A stretch of 64,000 nucleotides of DNA from Lycocorax pyrrhopterus obiensis (GCA_014706295.1 JACSVZ010000001.1:86736237-86800236), one strand, 5' to 3'. Shown: positions 23,001 to 36,712, counted from the first letter of the stretch. Program-made: numbers and translations. The notes: generated by a model not told the origin, from the letters alone.

Positions 23001-25390
23001 GGTAGATCACAGGAGCATCACCTCTCCCAAACAGTGTTTGCATTTAGAGGGATAGTATTGTTTCTGTCTTCCCTTCATTCCTTTAGGGAGACTAACTCTA
23101 TGGTATCCCATTGGACCTTCACTATAAATTGTTTTAGTTGATCTCCTCTTCCCCATTGGCAAGTTATAAACTAGTTTATATGTTTGTTCCCTCTATTTTA
23201 AGCTTTTCTTTCTGTGACATTGCATCTGTGCTACACTGGCTGATACATGATAGGAGAAGGGCTGTTACATTTGTACATCAAATCCTATATCCGTAGTGTG
23301 CCCTGCACAGTCAGAAAATATTTGTACGCTTTACGTCTGACAAAGGTCATCTTCTGAAATGCAGAGGTGCAGAAGAATCTTCTTGAGTCTGAAGACAGAT
23401 TAGCTGCAATGATCTTTGCTATGGTTCATTTCTTTTGTAGAAGGAAGAAGCTCCACATATTTGGGACGCGTTTGCCCTTGCTTAACAAGAACTGTGAATC
23501 ATGTCAGTACACTGTAGCTTCAGCATGGGAAATTTTGAGCAGGAGCTGGGGTACTGGAAAATTTTCAGGGAAGAGAATTTAAGAAATAAATGAATAGTGT
23601 GAAACAAACACCTAAATGCTTCCTCCTTAGTCTACCACCAACTTCAGGAAGGAAAGATGCAGAAAAACCCCACATTTTTCTTTAACAAGTTCAAATGGGA
23701 GACAGAACTCCAGGTATGTCACTTGCCTGCTAGAGTTAGGATGACATGAAATATGAAGCTGTCAAGCAGAGAGCAGAACTGATCCAAATTTGACAAGTCT
23801 AATGTATTGAGCTCAACAATTCTGACCTCCTCCTTCCCATCAGCCAGGCTTACAACTCAAGTGTTTATGCAGCACTGAACCGTCAGCAGCCACCCCTCTC
23901 CTGTAAAATGGTCCCTGCCAAATGCTGTGGAATTGCAAATGCTTTGGTCCTGGAGACCCGTACTGAAATGAGACCTGCTTGGTAGCACATCTTTTTGAGC
24001 CACTACTTCGTTCAACATCATACATTCTCATTACTCCCACTTAGTCTCACTGGCTGTCCTGCTGGAGGGAACAATTCCTCCCGCTGGAGGCCTGGGAGGG
24101 ACAATTTTGTATAAGTCAGTCCTCCAGCTACCAAAAAGTCACAGAGACAAGGCGGTAGATTCTGTCCTACACCAGGTTATTGCCCTCACATCTCTTTGTA
24201 AGAACGTTCCACACCCATTTGCCAGATTTATTTCCATCTTGGAGGCTAAACACTTTTGAATGAGTGAATCCTGGCAAACATTTCAAGCACCTGCCTTGCT
24301 TCTGGCTGAATGCTGAGCAGTGCTACGGTTGGGCTGTTGCACGATGTCTTTCAGGCTCTGAAATCTTGGATCTGTTGAGATGGTTCTCCTGCAGCTCCAT
24401 GGGATGCTCCTTTTGTCACCAACCATCTGCCAGTGCCTTTGGCTACGCAGGTATAAAGTGTGCATGCCAGCCTGACTGGTGTCAGCACTGAAAATTCCCC
24501 AGTACTGTGTGCAAACAAAAGGCTCTGTTCCAAGTGTGGAGGAAATATTGTATCATTCTGGAGAAAAACTCCCCAAGCCCCTTGGGGAGAAAGAAAAAAA
24601 CAGTTCTTCTTGTCAAGATCAAAAGGTGATAAAAGGATGGGAAAAATGTCATTTATGATAAGATGAGCACATAGTTAGTTAACAAGCTATATGAAAAGGG
24701 GTGTTGATAACATCAAAATCTGTGTATATCAAGGGCAAGCAAGGTAGCAACATGTGACCACAAGGTCAAAATTGTGTTGGCAAGATGGACTTGACCCAGA
24801 GAGTCCTTTTTGAGTCCCATGAAATACTACAGGGTTTTTTTTGCGTTCTTTCTTCCATGAAATGTGTCAAAGAACCATTTATTGGCAACTCAAGTAGAAG
24901 TAGGTAAAAGCCACCCTTGAAAGAAACACTTTGCTTCTACTACTTGTAACATGTGGTCAATATTCCAGTAAAATTATAAATATTTTACTTTCTCCATCCT
25001 CATGCAGAGTTATTGGACTGTATCACTGCTTCTGTACTATCCATGGTGACAAAGATGACACACAAACAGTGTGCCTGGAAGCAGACAAAATATTTGCATA
25101 GCAACTGTGCCAAATAGGGTTAAGTAGCTCCTGTTTTGCAGACAAATTCACTTAACTGCAGGGAATTCTGCAGGTACCATACCAAACAGTGGCCACTGGT
25201 TACTTTTTCACGTGCTCAGCTGCATGCAAGAAAATTGGCATCAGTGGGTCCTAGGAATAGATTCCTCTTTGTATGGTGAAACAGCTGGAAGCAGTAGCCA
25301 ATTATGAGAATTTTGGCTTTTGTGTGAGTACATGGAAGAGCCAGGAACAGAAACCAGGGAATCCACTTCTGTGGCTTCATCTCATGGACT
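20032..25390. other. 5.4 kb of unique DNA without recognisable gene
   Basis: The longest open frame is 22182-22619 (minus, 145 codons). It has no recognisable domain and a low-complexity start over the TTCCC repeat. Other frames are shorter and overlap on both strands. Octamer ATTTGCAT lies at 25092-25099. No CR1 is visible. Confidence 0.5.
22590..22614. repeat. (TTCCC)n simple repeat
   Basis: About five tandem copies of TTCCC form a short polypyrimidine tract. Confidence 0.85.
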
Positions 25391-25590
25391 CAGAACTGCA
25401 GAATGTCACAGAGGCTGGAAGGGACCTTGGAGATCATCTAGTCCAACACACACTGCTCAAAGCAATGTCAGCCACAAGAGCCCAGGGATGTGTCCAGTCA
25501 GGTTTTGAATATTGCCAAGGATGGAGTCTCCGCAGCCTTTCTGAGCAAACTGTTCCAATGTTCAAGCACTCTCCCCCAGTCCAGAAGATG
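25391..25590 (-). mobile_element. CR1 LINE 3'-end fragment
   Basis: The fragment reads CTGCAGAATGTCACAGAGGC, TGGAAGGGACCTTGGAGATC and ATCTAGTCCAACACACACTG. It then has GTCCAGTCAGGTTTTGAATA, CCAAGGATGGAGTCTCC and CTGTTCCAATGTTCAAG. This is the CR1 subfamily whose 3' UTR contains a CTGCTCAAAGCA word. It is 5'-truncated in the ORF2 end; the edge near 25590 is blurred. Confidence 0.95.
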
Positions 25591-25698
25591 TACAGGACTA
25601 ATGTGTTTTCGTTTCTCTGCTGTTGATTCTTTAATACAGAAGACACGTATGTGTAGAATAATCACGTTTAGTCAGTAGACCAAAAACCTCTCTTTGCA

Positions 25699-25729
25699 AG
25701 GCTTGGTAACCTGTCAGGTTACCAAGCCT
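25699..25729. repeat. Exact hairpin: 14-bp stem, 3-nt loop
   Basis: AGGCTTGGTAACCT at 25699-25712, GTC loop, then its exact reverse complement at 25716-25729. The pairing does not extend beyond the stem. It lies about 110 bp beyond a CR1 truncation point. Confidence 0.9.
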
Positions 25730-26189
25730 GAGTCGGGGAAGTATTCATAAATAATTGAGCTTTCTCAGATGAAGCAGTGTGACCCTTGGCCTCAGTATTA
25801 TTTATCTTGTTTAATAAAGGTTGTTCTGGGGGTACATTCAGGATCAAGAAGAGTTTTGTTAATGCTGAAGGACGGTACTGATATCATAGCCAATTAATGT
25901 GCCTGTTCCTACTGATGATAAATGGATCTGTCGTCTAATTCATCTGGCATTGAGCCTCCAGCCTTACATAATCATTTGTGGATATACCCAAGGGTTTTGA
26001 TAGTTGACATTTCAGCTTTTACAGGTCATCAGAATTTTTCAAGAAAGATAGATTTGGTAAATAGTAGTCTGCAGGAGAAAACTGGAGGTGAAAACAAAAC
26101 AGTATTCAGAGGATGATAGGGTCTGTAAAATGGACCAAAACTTGTCTGAGGAAGAATCTTTTCAGTTCTATTTCAAAGTTCAGGGAGAG

Positions 26190-26221
26190 GAGAAAAGAAA
26201 AATGTGAGAAAAGAAAAATGC
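26190..26221. repeat. Tandem duplication of a 16-mer
   Basis: The unit GAGAAAAGAAAAATGT is followed at once by a copy differing only in the last base. Confidence 0.9.
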
Positions 26222-26724
26222 ATCAAAGGAACTCTGGTGAATCCAGGCTGGCTTAGCCTTCATGGGTTAATAGATCATCTGAAACTGCCGTTTTCAGTGG
26301 CTCTGAAATTGCAGGAAGTGGTCTGAGGCCAAGCGGGAATAATGACTCCAGGAGACATAATTTCTAGGGAGGAACTGAGGTCCTGCAGTTCTGCTTTGGA
26401 GGAAACACAAGCCACAGAATGAAATTCCTTGCAGTTTCAAGATTAGCAGAGAAGCTGATGGCTGGGAGGGAGAAATCTGAGGAGGGAAGCAGAAAATACG
26501 AAATGGTGTCTGTGTGTCTATGTGTGTGCAATGTTGTGCCACATCACCAAGCCTTTTGTCCTTTAGCCAAGAATCTGAGCTGAAAACTCCTTTTGCAAGG
26601 TCCTTCCAAGATGCACCACAGCTCTCCAATTCTGAATATTCATGTTAATTCAACATGGAAACGTTGGGATCTGAGTTTTGAAATGTTTTAATGATTGCTG
26701 TCCTCAGATAGATAATGGACAGGC

Positions 26725-26750
26725 AGAAGAGGGAGGGGGGGAGGAAGAAG
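26725..26750. repeat. Homopurine tract with G7
   Basis: 26 consecutive purines, including seven G in a row at 26735-26741. Confidence 0.85.
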
Positions 26751-29700
26751 CTCTGCTCATCTTGACATTTCACCAGATGAGAAGGCAGTGATGGCCATGC
26801 ACAACTTGCCTCACTCTCATCGCTATTTCTGGTGGTTTTCTATCAGTAGACTCACATCTGAGAATCATGGACAAAGAGAAAAGCATGTCTTTGCAGATTG
26901 GTCCCACCAAAGCAGCAGAGGCACAAGAGTTAGCTCAGTCTAAATTTAGTCAGCCGGTCTCCCTAGAGTCAGTGGAGAGAGGCACCTTCACAGGGCAATT
27001 CAGGGAAGGAATCTGACTGCAAGGGCAGCATTAACCTTTATGACTATTCTGCTTTTGCCAAGAGTCAATGGGATCAATTCATAGCTGAGTGGAGAAGACT
27101 TAAACTGGCTAAGAAGCAGTCCCAGTATCAATAAAACTACCACAGTGTGTTCTCTGTATCACAAAACTGCCATATGTCTCCACTTATGGGGATTGGGCAT
27201 GGGGACTGTGGAGGGAATTGCTTTTCTGGACAGGTTAATGTAACAAAAAGCGAGCCGCTCTGCAGCCATTAATCTCCCTAAAGCCCATAGTCTCAGTCCT
27301 CCTGTGCTGTACTCTGTGCTATGGTTCGTTATGGAGTCTTTAAACACCTCAGCTAAGGAGAGAGAAAGTAATTTAAAAAGAAAACAGAGCTTTGGCCCCT
27401 TTAGTTGGATTTTTGGAGGAGTAAGGTTCCTCTTGGGTTAAACTTCTCAGACTTTTCTGCTTTTGTTTATATTGTATTAAAAAGGCCAAGTACTATTGAG
27501 TAGACACCTAAAAAGAATGCCCAACATTAGAATATTTAATAAATCAAGATAAATTAAGGTATTTAAAATTGTGAGTAATAAGTATTAGATCATTTTTGTT
27601 CTTTTTATTTTTCATCCAAATCCAGAATTCCTATTTCCAGTTTAGTAATAAAATCTGATGGTCTTGCTCTTTTTTTTAATAATAATCTAACTTACAGTAC
27701 TTTAGGAACTATAACTTCAAGAAAACGTAAATGAATGCTTGTAGTATAAAAGCCACTTTTATTTAATACCTTGGAGGTTTGGGGGAGGATTGTTTGGGTC
27801 TTTTTTTATCATCAAGAGGTATCCAATAACAATTTTCTGTGTTTTAATTATGTCTGGAATATACTGCTCATTGTAAACAAAACACATAGTTATTTAACAT
27901 GCATATTTTAGCTCAGGGATTTGAAGCAGTCTACTGGGCTAGGATACATGCTCCATATTTGCATTTATTTGCTCATAGAAGTTCATCAGGACTTCTGAGA
28001 TACCTTTGAATAATCTCAGTTTTCTGTTGTGGTATTTCTTTTCCTTATCGAAATAATGTTATAAATACATTTGTGGAGCTCTTGGTGGGGAAAAGATTTA
28101 CTGTTTCTGATAGTTGCTTCTCTACTGTAAATCAACATAGTGCTACTTACATCAGCCAGGCTACTATTTACCCCAGCTGAATGTTTCCTCCTTCAGTTCC
28201 AATATTAACTCAGTTAAAAATAGTGGTTTTATATTTAAACCTCTGCTTCCTGAAGTGGCAGTAGGTGGGCCAACTTGTAACATGATCAACATTTACAGCA
28301 TTATCGCTACTCGAATACATTTATGACAGCTCCTAACAATCAAAACATAATGGCGTTTTTGGAATTCCCGTTGCTTTAATTTTTACAAAAAGGCATTATT
28401 AATTAAAGAATAAAAAGCGTGAGCCCTGATATAATGTGCATACATGTGCATAAGTAGCATACAACACAGAATTGTTGGCATCTTGTTTGCAGTCCATTTC
28501 CTGAAGCAGTACTTGTGGAAAGGGGTGACATGCTGGTGTTGTATATGGGGAGTAGCAATAGTGAGGTGGGGGATCACAGAGCCCTGTTTTCAATGCATAA
28601 CTTGTGATTTAGTGCAAAGTTTAGTTTTTAATAAATTTAGAGACATTCGAGACGCCCAGAGCCATTTTAGATGCCCAAGCTTATTTAAGAGACTGGCAGA
28701 GAAGATGCAGGATTTGCAGGAAACCCATGTCTTTCTGGACAGCAGCTGAAGGACAATCAGAGTAACAAGGGCATCTGTAGTTGCACTGGACAGTTCTATG
28801 TGGACAGCTGAGCTGGGCTGCATCTTGCATCTGCAGTCACAACTTTTCAAGCTATTTTTGGATGACACTGAGGGGCATGCTAATTGTGAACTATGAGAAG
28901 CTGTTGGCCCTTAGCTAGATCACATTCTGGCTCATTTTCTCTGCTGTGCCACACATTATATTAGTGAGTGCTGTCACTAAATGGAGTGACATTACCCAGT
29001 GTGTCTCATGGTAAATATAGATTCAAGTACCTCTAAAACTGAGAGTTGTCTTCAAGTCCCCATTAAATGTAGAGCCACTAAAAAAGTGCCCAGGACGTTA
29101 CTAAGTTAAAGTGTCTGAACACTACGCAGTATGGAACTGTGATGGTAATTTTGTTGATGTATGTTGAAATAATTGGACTCATCCAGGTGTCAGACACAGG
29201 AGTGTCTCTCCTAAATTTCTTCCAAAAAAACAATACAAGTCTGTAAAACCTACAATATTTTAGTGATATTTTAAAATAAGTAAATATGCTTTATTACCAG
29301 CATTAAGCATAGAATATAGACAGAAAATGAAAAAAAATGTAGTTAGAAGGTTTGTCCCGTGAAAAAATACTGTCTCTTTCTCCAGGTTTAAGGATGTGTG
29401 CATATTAATTTAGGTCCAGTTTCATTCCATTCAGCTTGAAGCACCTCACATTCCATGTACTCCTTATCCAGCCTTTGAGACCACATCTAATGTGTGCATC
29501 CACCAGTGGATAGTGGCACGCTGTGTATATTCTGGGTAGGAACAAGTCTGGAACATGCTGTAACTCTGTTCCTGAGGAAATCAAAGCATGGGAAGGCAGC
29601 ATGGACGTGGCTGTCCTGTAGATATGGAGGTAGATATCCATTCCTCCATATCAATACAGACATAAAAGACAGGTACCAAATACTGTCTGATGTGATGGTA

Positions 29701-32700
29701 GCCTGGCTTCTGATGGAGGTACTCTGGTAAGTGGAGGGAATCTGGGTCTTAGAATCCTGACAGCTGCCATGCAAACAACTTTTTCAAATCCATGCCCGTC
29801 CTGTCTGACACTCAACACCTGGCTCCTTTTCTGTAGTGAGAATGGCTGGACCATAGCAGTGGCGCACTGATTTTTGTGGATGGTGAACACAGAAAGGGAA
29901 TTGAGAAGAGGCCACCCGAGTTATTCTGACACATGACTTCAGTGCTTTCTATTCTTAGACAGATGAGGATCTGAAATATGTAAGTACACTATAATTGTTT
30001 TTTAGACTTATTTGTAAAGATGAGTCGAAGAAGTAAAGCTCTTAATCTGTCATGGGTGTGGTATTTACACATCTATAATTTTCTTTGATATGTGTTAATA
30101 TTTAAGTGAAGTTGATAAATCAAGATTTTCCTCATGATATTTTAAGCACCGTTATTTGTCTCCGTCCTTGTTTTTTTAAAGAAATGAGAAGAGCAAAACC
30201 CATGAAATTATATTTGCAGTGTCATTTTAAATTTATTGTCTAATAAATAGTGATCACTTGGAAAATCCATTTTTTTTCTGTGTTGTTAACAAGAGGTTTA
30301 ACCAAAGTGATTGAATCAAAATGAGAAATGATCCCAGGTTCCTGAAGCTTGAATAAATGATATTGTCAATGTTAATGTGCTGGTCTGGAAGTTTATTTGA
30401 AGTATCAGAAATAACCTAAATATAATTTCATGGCAGCTCATATGCTACTTAGCATAATGTATTCCTTACCACAGAACCTCCATTCCCTGTGTTTTACCAA
30501 CATTTCCAACTCACCAAATACCTACCAATACTCAGCTATTTACTCCTGCACACTCCCAGTAAAAGTAAAGATAACACTTCTTTTTTTCGCACCAAATAAA
30601 TGGTATGTTGACTTCCAGCTTTATCTTGTCTGCCAGCAACACTTTTGCTGAATGAGAGCAGCCAAAATATCATGTGGATATACTACTTCTGACTCATCTA
30701 AGGATGCTGCATAAGATGACTTTCAGAACTCTGTTATCCCCCATAAAAAATACTTGTGTGCAACAGTTAATAAATAGAACTTGTCGGCTGCAGAATGCTT
30801 TACCTCGGTTTTACAAATGAGTGTCCATCCCAAAGTATTGCAAAGAGAACAAAAGAAATTTGAAATGTTCCTACAGTTCTACGTGTACCAAGACTTTAAC
30901 TAGCCATAGACAGATTTAGGAACACAGGTGAGTGTATTTCTACAACTTGAAGCCAGGAACACTGTACTTCAAAGTACAGAAACCAAACAAGATCAGTAAT
31001 GGACTTGTTAGGATGAGGCTGAGTCGTATGACATTTCTGGTTTTGACATTTGTCACTGGAGAATGTTTTTACTTAGGGTTCAAAGTATAGCTTTATGTCT
31101 CAAGAATGTACTAATTCTCCTTTGGTTTTAAGCAATAAGCATATGCTTATATATGTTTTCTTCCCCCGGTCCAGGTTATAAAACATATTTCAGATTATTT
31201 TGTTTATATAGTAATGAGACTACCCTGAATTCCTGCAGCTTTGGGCAAGTTCTTGAAAATACACATTGTACCTGTGACAGGCAGATTGTTCTTGATATGT
31301 CTGAATTAAAAATAAGTGTATCTTAAGGAATATTTAGATTCCTGACTGTAGCTGACTGATTTGGTAGAGATTGGCGTAACAGCAGTGCCATTATATCAAG
31401 GCTCTTGTTCCTCTGGAGATTCCCAGAGGTATTGCAATAAAAAAAACTATAGCCTAGGCATCTTCACTGTATTAGAGGGAGAAAACAAGGTTTTTCAGGA
31501 CAAATAGAAAGTGGTGAGGCAATAGTAGAGCTCTGGGATTTCCTTTCAGAAAAGAAAATAAATAAAAAGCTTCTGAGTGGAAAAGTTAAACTGTTGGACA
31601 TTTTTGTGGCTATGCAGATATGTAAAGGGTGCTGATGCTGCCATGAAGTATCTGCATATCTCCAGACAGGAGCTTTTGTATCATAATTTGTTCAGCAACT
31701 ATCAAAATATCTTATTCCTGAAAGAAAAAGCCCTCATAAGTATCAGGACTTTTTTAAAAGGAAGAATAAAAACTCAATCACCACAAATTGTACCTTTTAA
31801 GAGACCTATCAACCTAACCTAGACTTTTTGACAGCTATGGAAACAAGCCAAGATTAAATTAAAAAGTGGTATTGTGCAAGGGGTAACCATGCCCTGTCAG
31901 ATGTATTGCATATACTCTGCTGTGTGCATGGGTATTTATGGATATGCCTATACAACGTATCAAATCAAGGGGAAAAAACCAACTTACGGGAAGGTGTGCT
32001 AATGTCTGGTCGTACATGGCTAAAAGATACAGCATGAATGCATTGTCCTGGCAAATGAAAGTGAAGGACATAAATGAAAGGTTATTCCCATAGTAACTCA
32101 GTAGTTCAAGGACATTTATCAGTACTACATATCTGCTGGAAAAGAGTGGATGGGGGATTCATTCATCTTAGTTCCTGTGGCTGCTATCTCCTTGGAAATC
32201 GCATCCATTGCTACCTGTATAGAGACCCCTGACAGCTGGGGACAGTTTGAGTTATTTGAACCATGCATCTCGCCACATGTCCCCAGGATGGGAATTTACA
32301 TTTGAAATTGGAATTGGTTTATAACCTTGCAGAAATGCACAAGAGTAATACATGGATCTTATCAGTATGTCTGGCCAGCTTTGAGTTCCTGCAGAAATGT
32401 TGCCACATAAGGATCTCTTCTGAGGTACTCAGATATCAGTGTGATTAGCCTGGCAGACAGACCTCTGTATTGGGAAAGCAAGGTCAGTGCTCCTGGGACA
32501 ATAGGAGACATAAAGATTCAATAACAATACCTTATTATTCTATCAAATGATATCTGCAGAGCACTTTAAAATCATTATGTGAAGGACAAAGGATGCTGTA
32601 TGTACAGAGGGGTAAAGGCTGACATTTCTACAGTGCATGTAATTAACAGAATTCTGTGCAAGTCTGGCCTTTGGAAGAAAAATAATCTTTGGTTGCATAC

Positions 32701-33413
32701 TGGGCATGTTGAGCTTCCGTAATAAACACACAGGGAACCACTGTAAGGCATCTACAGAATCAAGGCTATTGTTTTGCTGGTGCCATGTCCTCAAACCTTT
32801 GAACCCTGAGGTTCAAAGACCTGTTACTACAAGTTAGGGGGTTCATGGGGACAAGAAACAGCTGCAGTAGTTTATAATTTTTATTTTTGGTGCGTCACAA
32901 GCTCTTGGACCTCTTGACCTAGCTGAATTTTGGTGAGATGATAGAATATGTCTAGGTAGGAATATCTTCCCTGAGTTTAAGGGAAGTGCTGTGGTTCCTT
33001 TTGTTAAGGGGTAGTCAAAAGAACACTAGTTAGCATGGGTTTTATGGGTTTCTGCTAAGAAATTGACATTTTTTTCTGACACTTCTGGCAGTCCTTCAAG
33101 TTACCCAGATTGCAAATTAATACACTGCAAAATAAAGCACTTGTTGCTCCATATCAGGGTTCATCTCTATTGTGATGCAAAAGAGACTCAGGAGATGATC
33201 AGAAATAGTCACCTGACCATGCCCTTGTTTCACACATTGTACCCCACATGGTTTGTTCTCTCTGTGATCACATTTCAGTTTTGGGTCCTGCTCTGCAGTC
33301 AAAAGTTAAGGGCAGTGGTGTGGCCTACTGTGGAGAACACAAGGCTGAGCTGTGGTAATCTTATATCTACTCTAGATTTGCAAGGGTTTGATAGATTGTA
33401 CCAGTCTATCCCA

Positions 33414-33442
33414 CATTGTATAAATATTTCATTTATACAATG
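33414..33442. repeat. Exact hairpin: 12-bp stem, 5-nt loop
   Basis: CATTGTATAAAT at 33414-33425, loop ATTTC, exact reverse complement at 33431-33442. The AT-rich composition raises the chance expectation somewhat. Confidence 0.85.
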
Positions 33443-33961
33443 AAATTAATGAGATCGCCTGACATTCATAAAGGACATTGAGGTAAATAGAACAAAAATA
33501 TCCCTTAGCAGTTGCATGGCTTTATTATATATTTTTTCCCTTAATGATGCACGCTTTCCAGAAAATGGGCCCAGGATGGGAATAGGTGATATACGCAGAG
33601 CCTTGCAGCCTCCACTATGCAAATTAACTTCCAGTATCCTGGAATATAGAAGTACAGTATCTGTTTCATTAGACATGGATCATTTCTATAATGAATGGTT
33701 GGCATTGCTGCATGATAATTTATCAGGATTTGGGAAAGGCATAGAATGCCAGAAAACTGGCAGATAAAGCTGATTTGTTTTCAGAGGCGGGACAAGAGAA
33801 AACATATTTGCTGATGTGCATAGTAATTTTTACCACAGACATAAACCTGTTGGGAGAACTACAGTATGTGAAGTGAGAACTCTCCTAGAAACCAAAAACA
33901 TCTTTAGAAATTGAATATTTATAAAGTAATTTAAAGATTGACACTGTGGTAGCTTCAGGTT

Positions 33962-33984
33962 TGAAGTCACTATTAGTGACTTCA
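33962..33984. repeat. Exact hairpin: 10-bp stem, 3-nt loop
   Basis: TGAAGTCACT, ATT, AGTGACTTCA. This one is close to what chance would give once in a window of this size. Confidence 0.7.
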
Positions 33985-34085
33985 GTCTGTGAGAGAAAAA
34001 AATGTATAATAGGTGCAAAGTGGTTAAAAAAGGAAGAAGGACAAACAAATTTTTTGAAGATTTTCCACATGGAGGTAATCAGATG

Positions 34086-34252
34086 TTTGAACAGGTTGAC
34101 CAGGAAAGTTGGGTAATGTCTACACATGGTGACTCTCAAATAGTGGGAGAAGATCTTGAACCACCTAATATATCTGGACCTGCTTTGGAGATGGAGGTTT
34201 GACTACAGATCTCCAGAGGTGCTGATCAAACCTGAATTATTTTGCGATTCTA
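34086..34252 (+). mobile_element. Decayed CR1 LINE 3'-end fragment
   Basis: Ordered landmarks of a CR1 3' end are present but worn: TTTGAACAGGTTGACCAGGA, the ACCTAATATATCTGGACCTG word (from 'AACCTGATCTAACTGGACCTGC'), GGTTTGACTACAGATCTCCA and CCTGAATTATTTTGCGATTC. The subfamily is that of the 25391 element. Divergence is clearly higher than in most other bird-type copies here. Confidence 0.8.
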
Positions 34253-36712
34253 GGAAGGAAGGCCGTCAAAGCTGAGAGTTCAAATTAAAATCTGGAAAGA
34301 TCATCTTTTTCATTGTCCAAAGGCATCTCTGTAGCTTTGTATGTCTTAGTGGCACAGGTTGTTTTTCTGTTTATCTGCTTTAAAGAGGGAAGGACAAGGC
34401 CACCTTCTCTGACAGCCCTTTGAAATAGTGTGAGAAGAGGTCAGCTGAATTTGCTGACACTCATATTTAGCTTCAGCTAAACATTAGCTGACATTCCCTT
34501 TCTCCAAGTCATTACGTTTATAGTGGGGATTTAGCACTGTCTTTTCTGCACTAGGTATACCCATGTAAAGTAGTGGGATGAGATTCCTGGCTGGAGACTT
34601 TCCCATCCTTGCAAGTTCCCTTCATGTGTAATGTCATTGCACTTGCTGTACATGAACAATGAAGTGAGCTGTTATCAGTCACTTCAGAATATCCCTTTTA
34701 AGGAGGAGGTTAATCCTTCTGGGTCCTCAGCTCAGGCTGTTCATAACAGCAATATGATGGACACAGTAGAGAAATCCAAACTGCCTGAAGAGTCAAGATA
34801 TGGGCCAATTGGCTTCTCTCATTTTTTTTTAATTTTCCTCCCAAAAAACACTGTGATTTGCTTCAACATGAAGCGAGACAGCCAGCCAACAGATAGGTCA
34901 TGCAGGCAACACTTACATACTCTGGAATTCTCCTACCATCTGCTCCCAGCTTTCTCATCTCCACTCAGTTCCATCCTTTTATCCTTGCTTCCTTTTCCTA
35001 CCTGTGACATGATGGGGGGAAGCACGTTTTTCTGCTTGTCTCCTTGTTTCTGCACTAAAAGAAGGCAGGATTGTAGGTGGGAGGTCACCAGTGTGTGTAT
35101 CAGGACTGAGATTTGCGAAGAAGGCTCCGTAATATCCATTATATCTATCTTCTTCTCGCCGGTAACTCTGCATTGAGCCAGAATAGCAACTTCAGGCTCT
35201 TCAACCCTCACAACAGTAGGATTTCTAAATTGTGTATTTTTCTCAGGTTTTCCTGAAGTTGGATCTAGGTAGTCAAACTGTTCTTCTCTTGGCCACTGCT
35301 CTGGTGCACACTGTATTTTCTTCCCTGTCTGAGCTGTGCCATTTTTGGTGGCTCCGGCTGCTATTGCTGTGTGAGATGCCCCTTGAAAGGTTTTCTCCTG
35401 CCTCTCCAAATTCACACCTGCTGTATGAGTCCTAGTTCACCGTATTTTAGTAAAACATCTACAAATATGGGGCGAAGGGTGTTTGTGGCAAAGGCTTCTC
35501 TGAGCCACAATCTTCTGCTATGTCAACTTCCACTGCACTTTGGTGGCCTTCAGCTGATAGGAGAGATTTGAAGTTTCATGTCATTAGAATAGTTAAGGAG
35601 GTTTTCACGGGGAGAAGAATTACTGTGAAGCTTGCAAAATAGATCTTTAAAGCAGTTTCCTGAGTATTTTTTTTCAACACCTGTGTGGCTAGATAGCACA
35701 ATCCTCTGTGTATCAGCAGGTAAAGCAATTATGTATTTTAAGTTGGTTCTTAAAAATGCACCCAGCCCTGTAAAAATACCTTTATCTGTTGCAAATAATA
35801 AGGATGCAAGACCTTTTCACCTTCTTCTTATCTTCCTATTGCAGATGGGGCAGGTGGGAAGGAGGCCTTCTGCCACAAGAAGGTGAACTCTGAATTTGGT
35901 ACGTGATCTGCAGGGCAGAAACAGTTCATTCCTCTGAATGCATTCTTTTCAGTGGAGATGGCTTTTGAAAACAGAATTTAATGGAATCTAGTGTCCTTTT
36001 CATAAAATATTTGAGGGAAATCTTGTATGATAGCACTTGTCAATCAATCCTGTGCTATTGTTGCTTTTTTTTCCCCTTTTTCACCGTTTTTTTTCTTCTA
36101 ATTGACATCTGTGTGGAAGGACACAAACAAATCACAAGCTGGTATCTTAACTAGGATATTGTGGAACTCTTCTTTTTCAATCCTTGAATTTTTCTGCTGA
36201 TAAAGATAAATAGATTGCAAAGTCTATATTAATAGGTGCAAGGGGCAAGAACATGAGAAAAGCTTCAAAAAGCATATGCAAAAAAGATCCTGGAGTATGT
36301 TGACAGGACATTTTTTTTAGTCATATTTACCCTATTACTAATAAATTTTAAAAATAGATGCAAGATACTGCGAACTCTAAAATCATCAGACAATTAATTT
36401 GCCTTTTCTCTACAATAAGTCAGACTCAAAATACTCAACCTTTGGACATTTGATGTTCCCTTTCCGTTAAATAGTGATGATATTTCTAGCAGTTCCCAAT
36501 GTTTTAGCTGAAATTTTAATGTTTTAGTTATACGCCCAGTACTTTTCAAAAATCAAGTTTAGGACATGTATAAAAGTCTGTAGTAATATTTCCTACTGCC
36601 TTTGCCATTCATTTCCATTTCGCTGGTGAGTGAAATATTAAACTATTTTACATTTGCTGATGTTCATGTAATCAGTCGTACTGCACTTATCTAGTACCTA
36701 TTACACTTCATT
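34253..36712. other. Unique DNA with a stretch open on both strands
   Basis: The plus frame 34631-35176 (181 codons) and the minus frame 35415-34933 (160 codons) overlap antisense. Neither shows a domain I recognise. The minus-strand frame is hydrophilic, and a neighbouring minus frame (35173-34979) begins with MQSYRREEDRYNGYYGAFF. AG dinucleotides after pyrimidine-rich runs occur on that strand near 35170 and 35052, but I cannot show real splice sites. I do not call a gene. Confidence 0.4.

Larger units (their letters stand above)
25730..33413. other. 7.7 kb of unique DNA, CR1-free, no gene recognised
   Basis: No frame resembles a known protein. The longest are 26294-26629 (minus) and 33063-33443 (plus), both featureless. 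It includes a very AT-rich stretch at about 27460-27760. An ATTTGCAT octamer lies at 27957-27964. Splice or promoter signals cannot be assigned. Confidence 0.5.
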
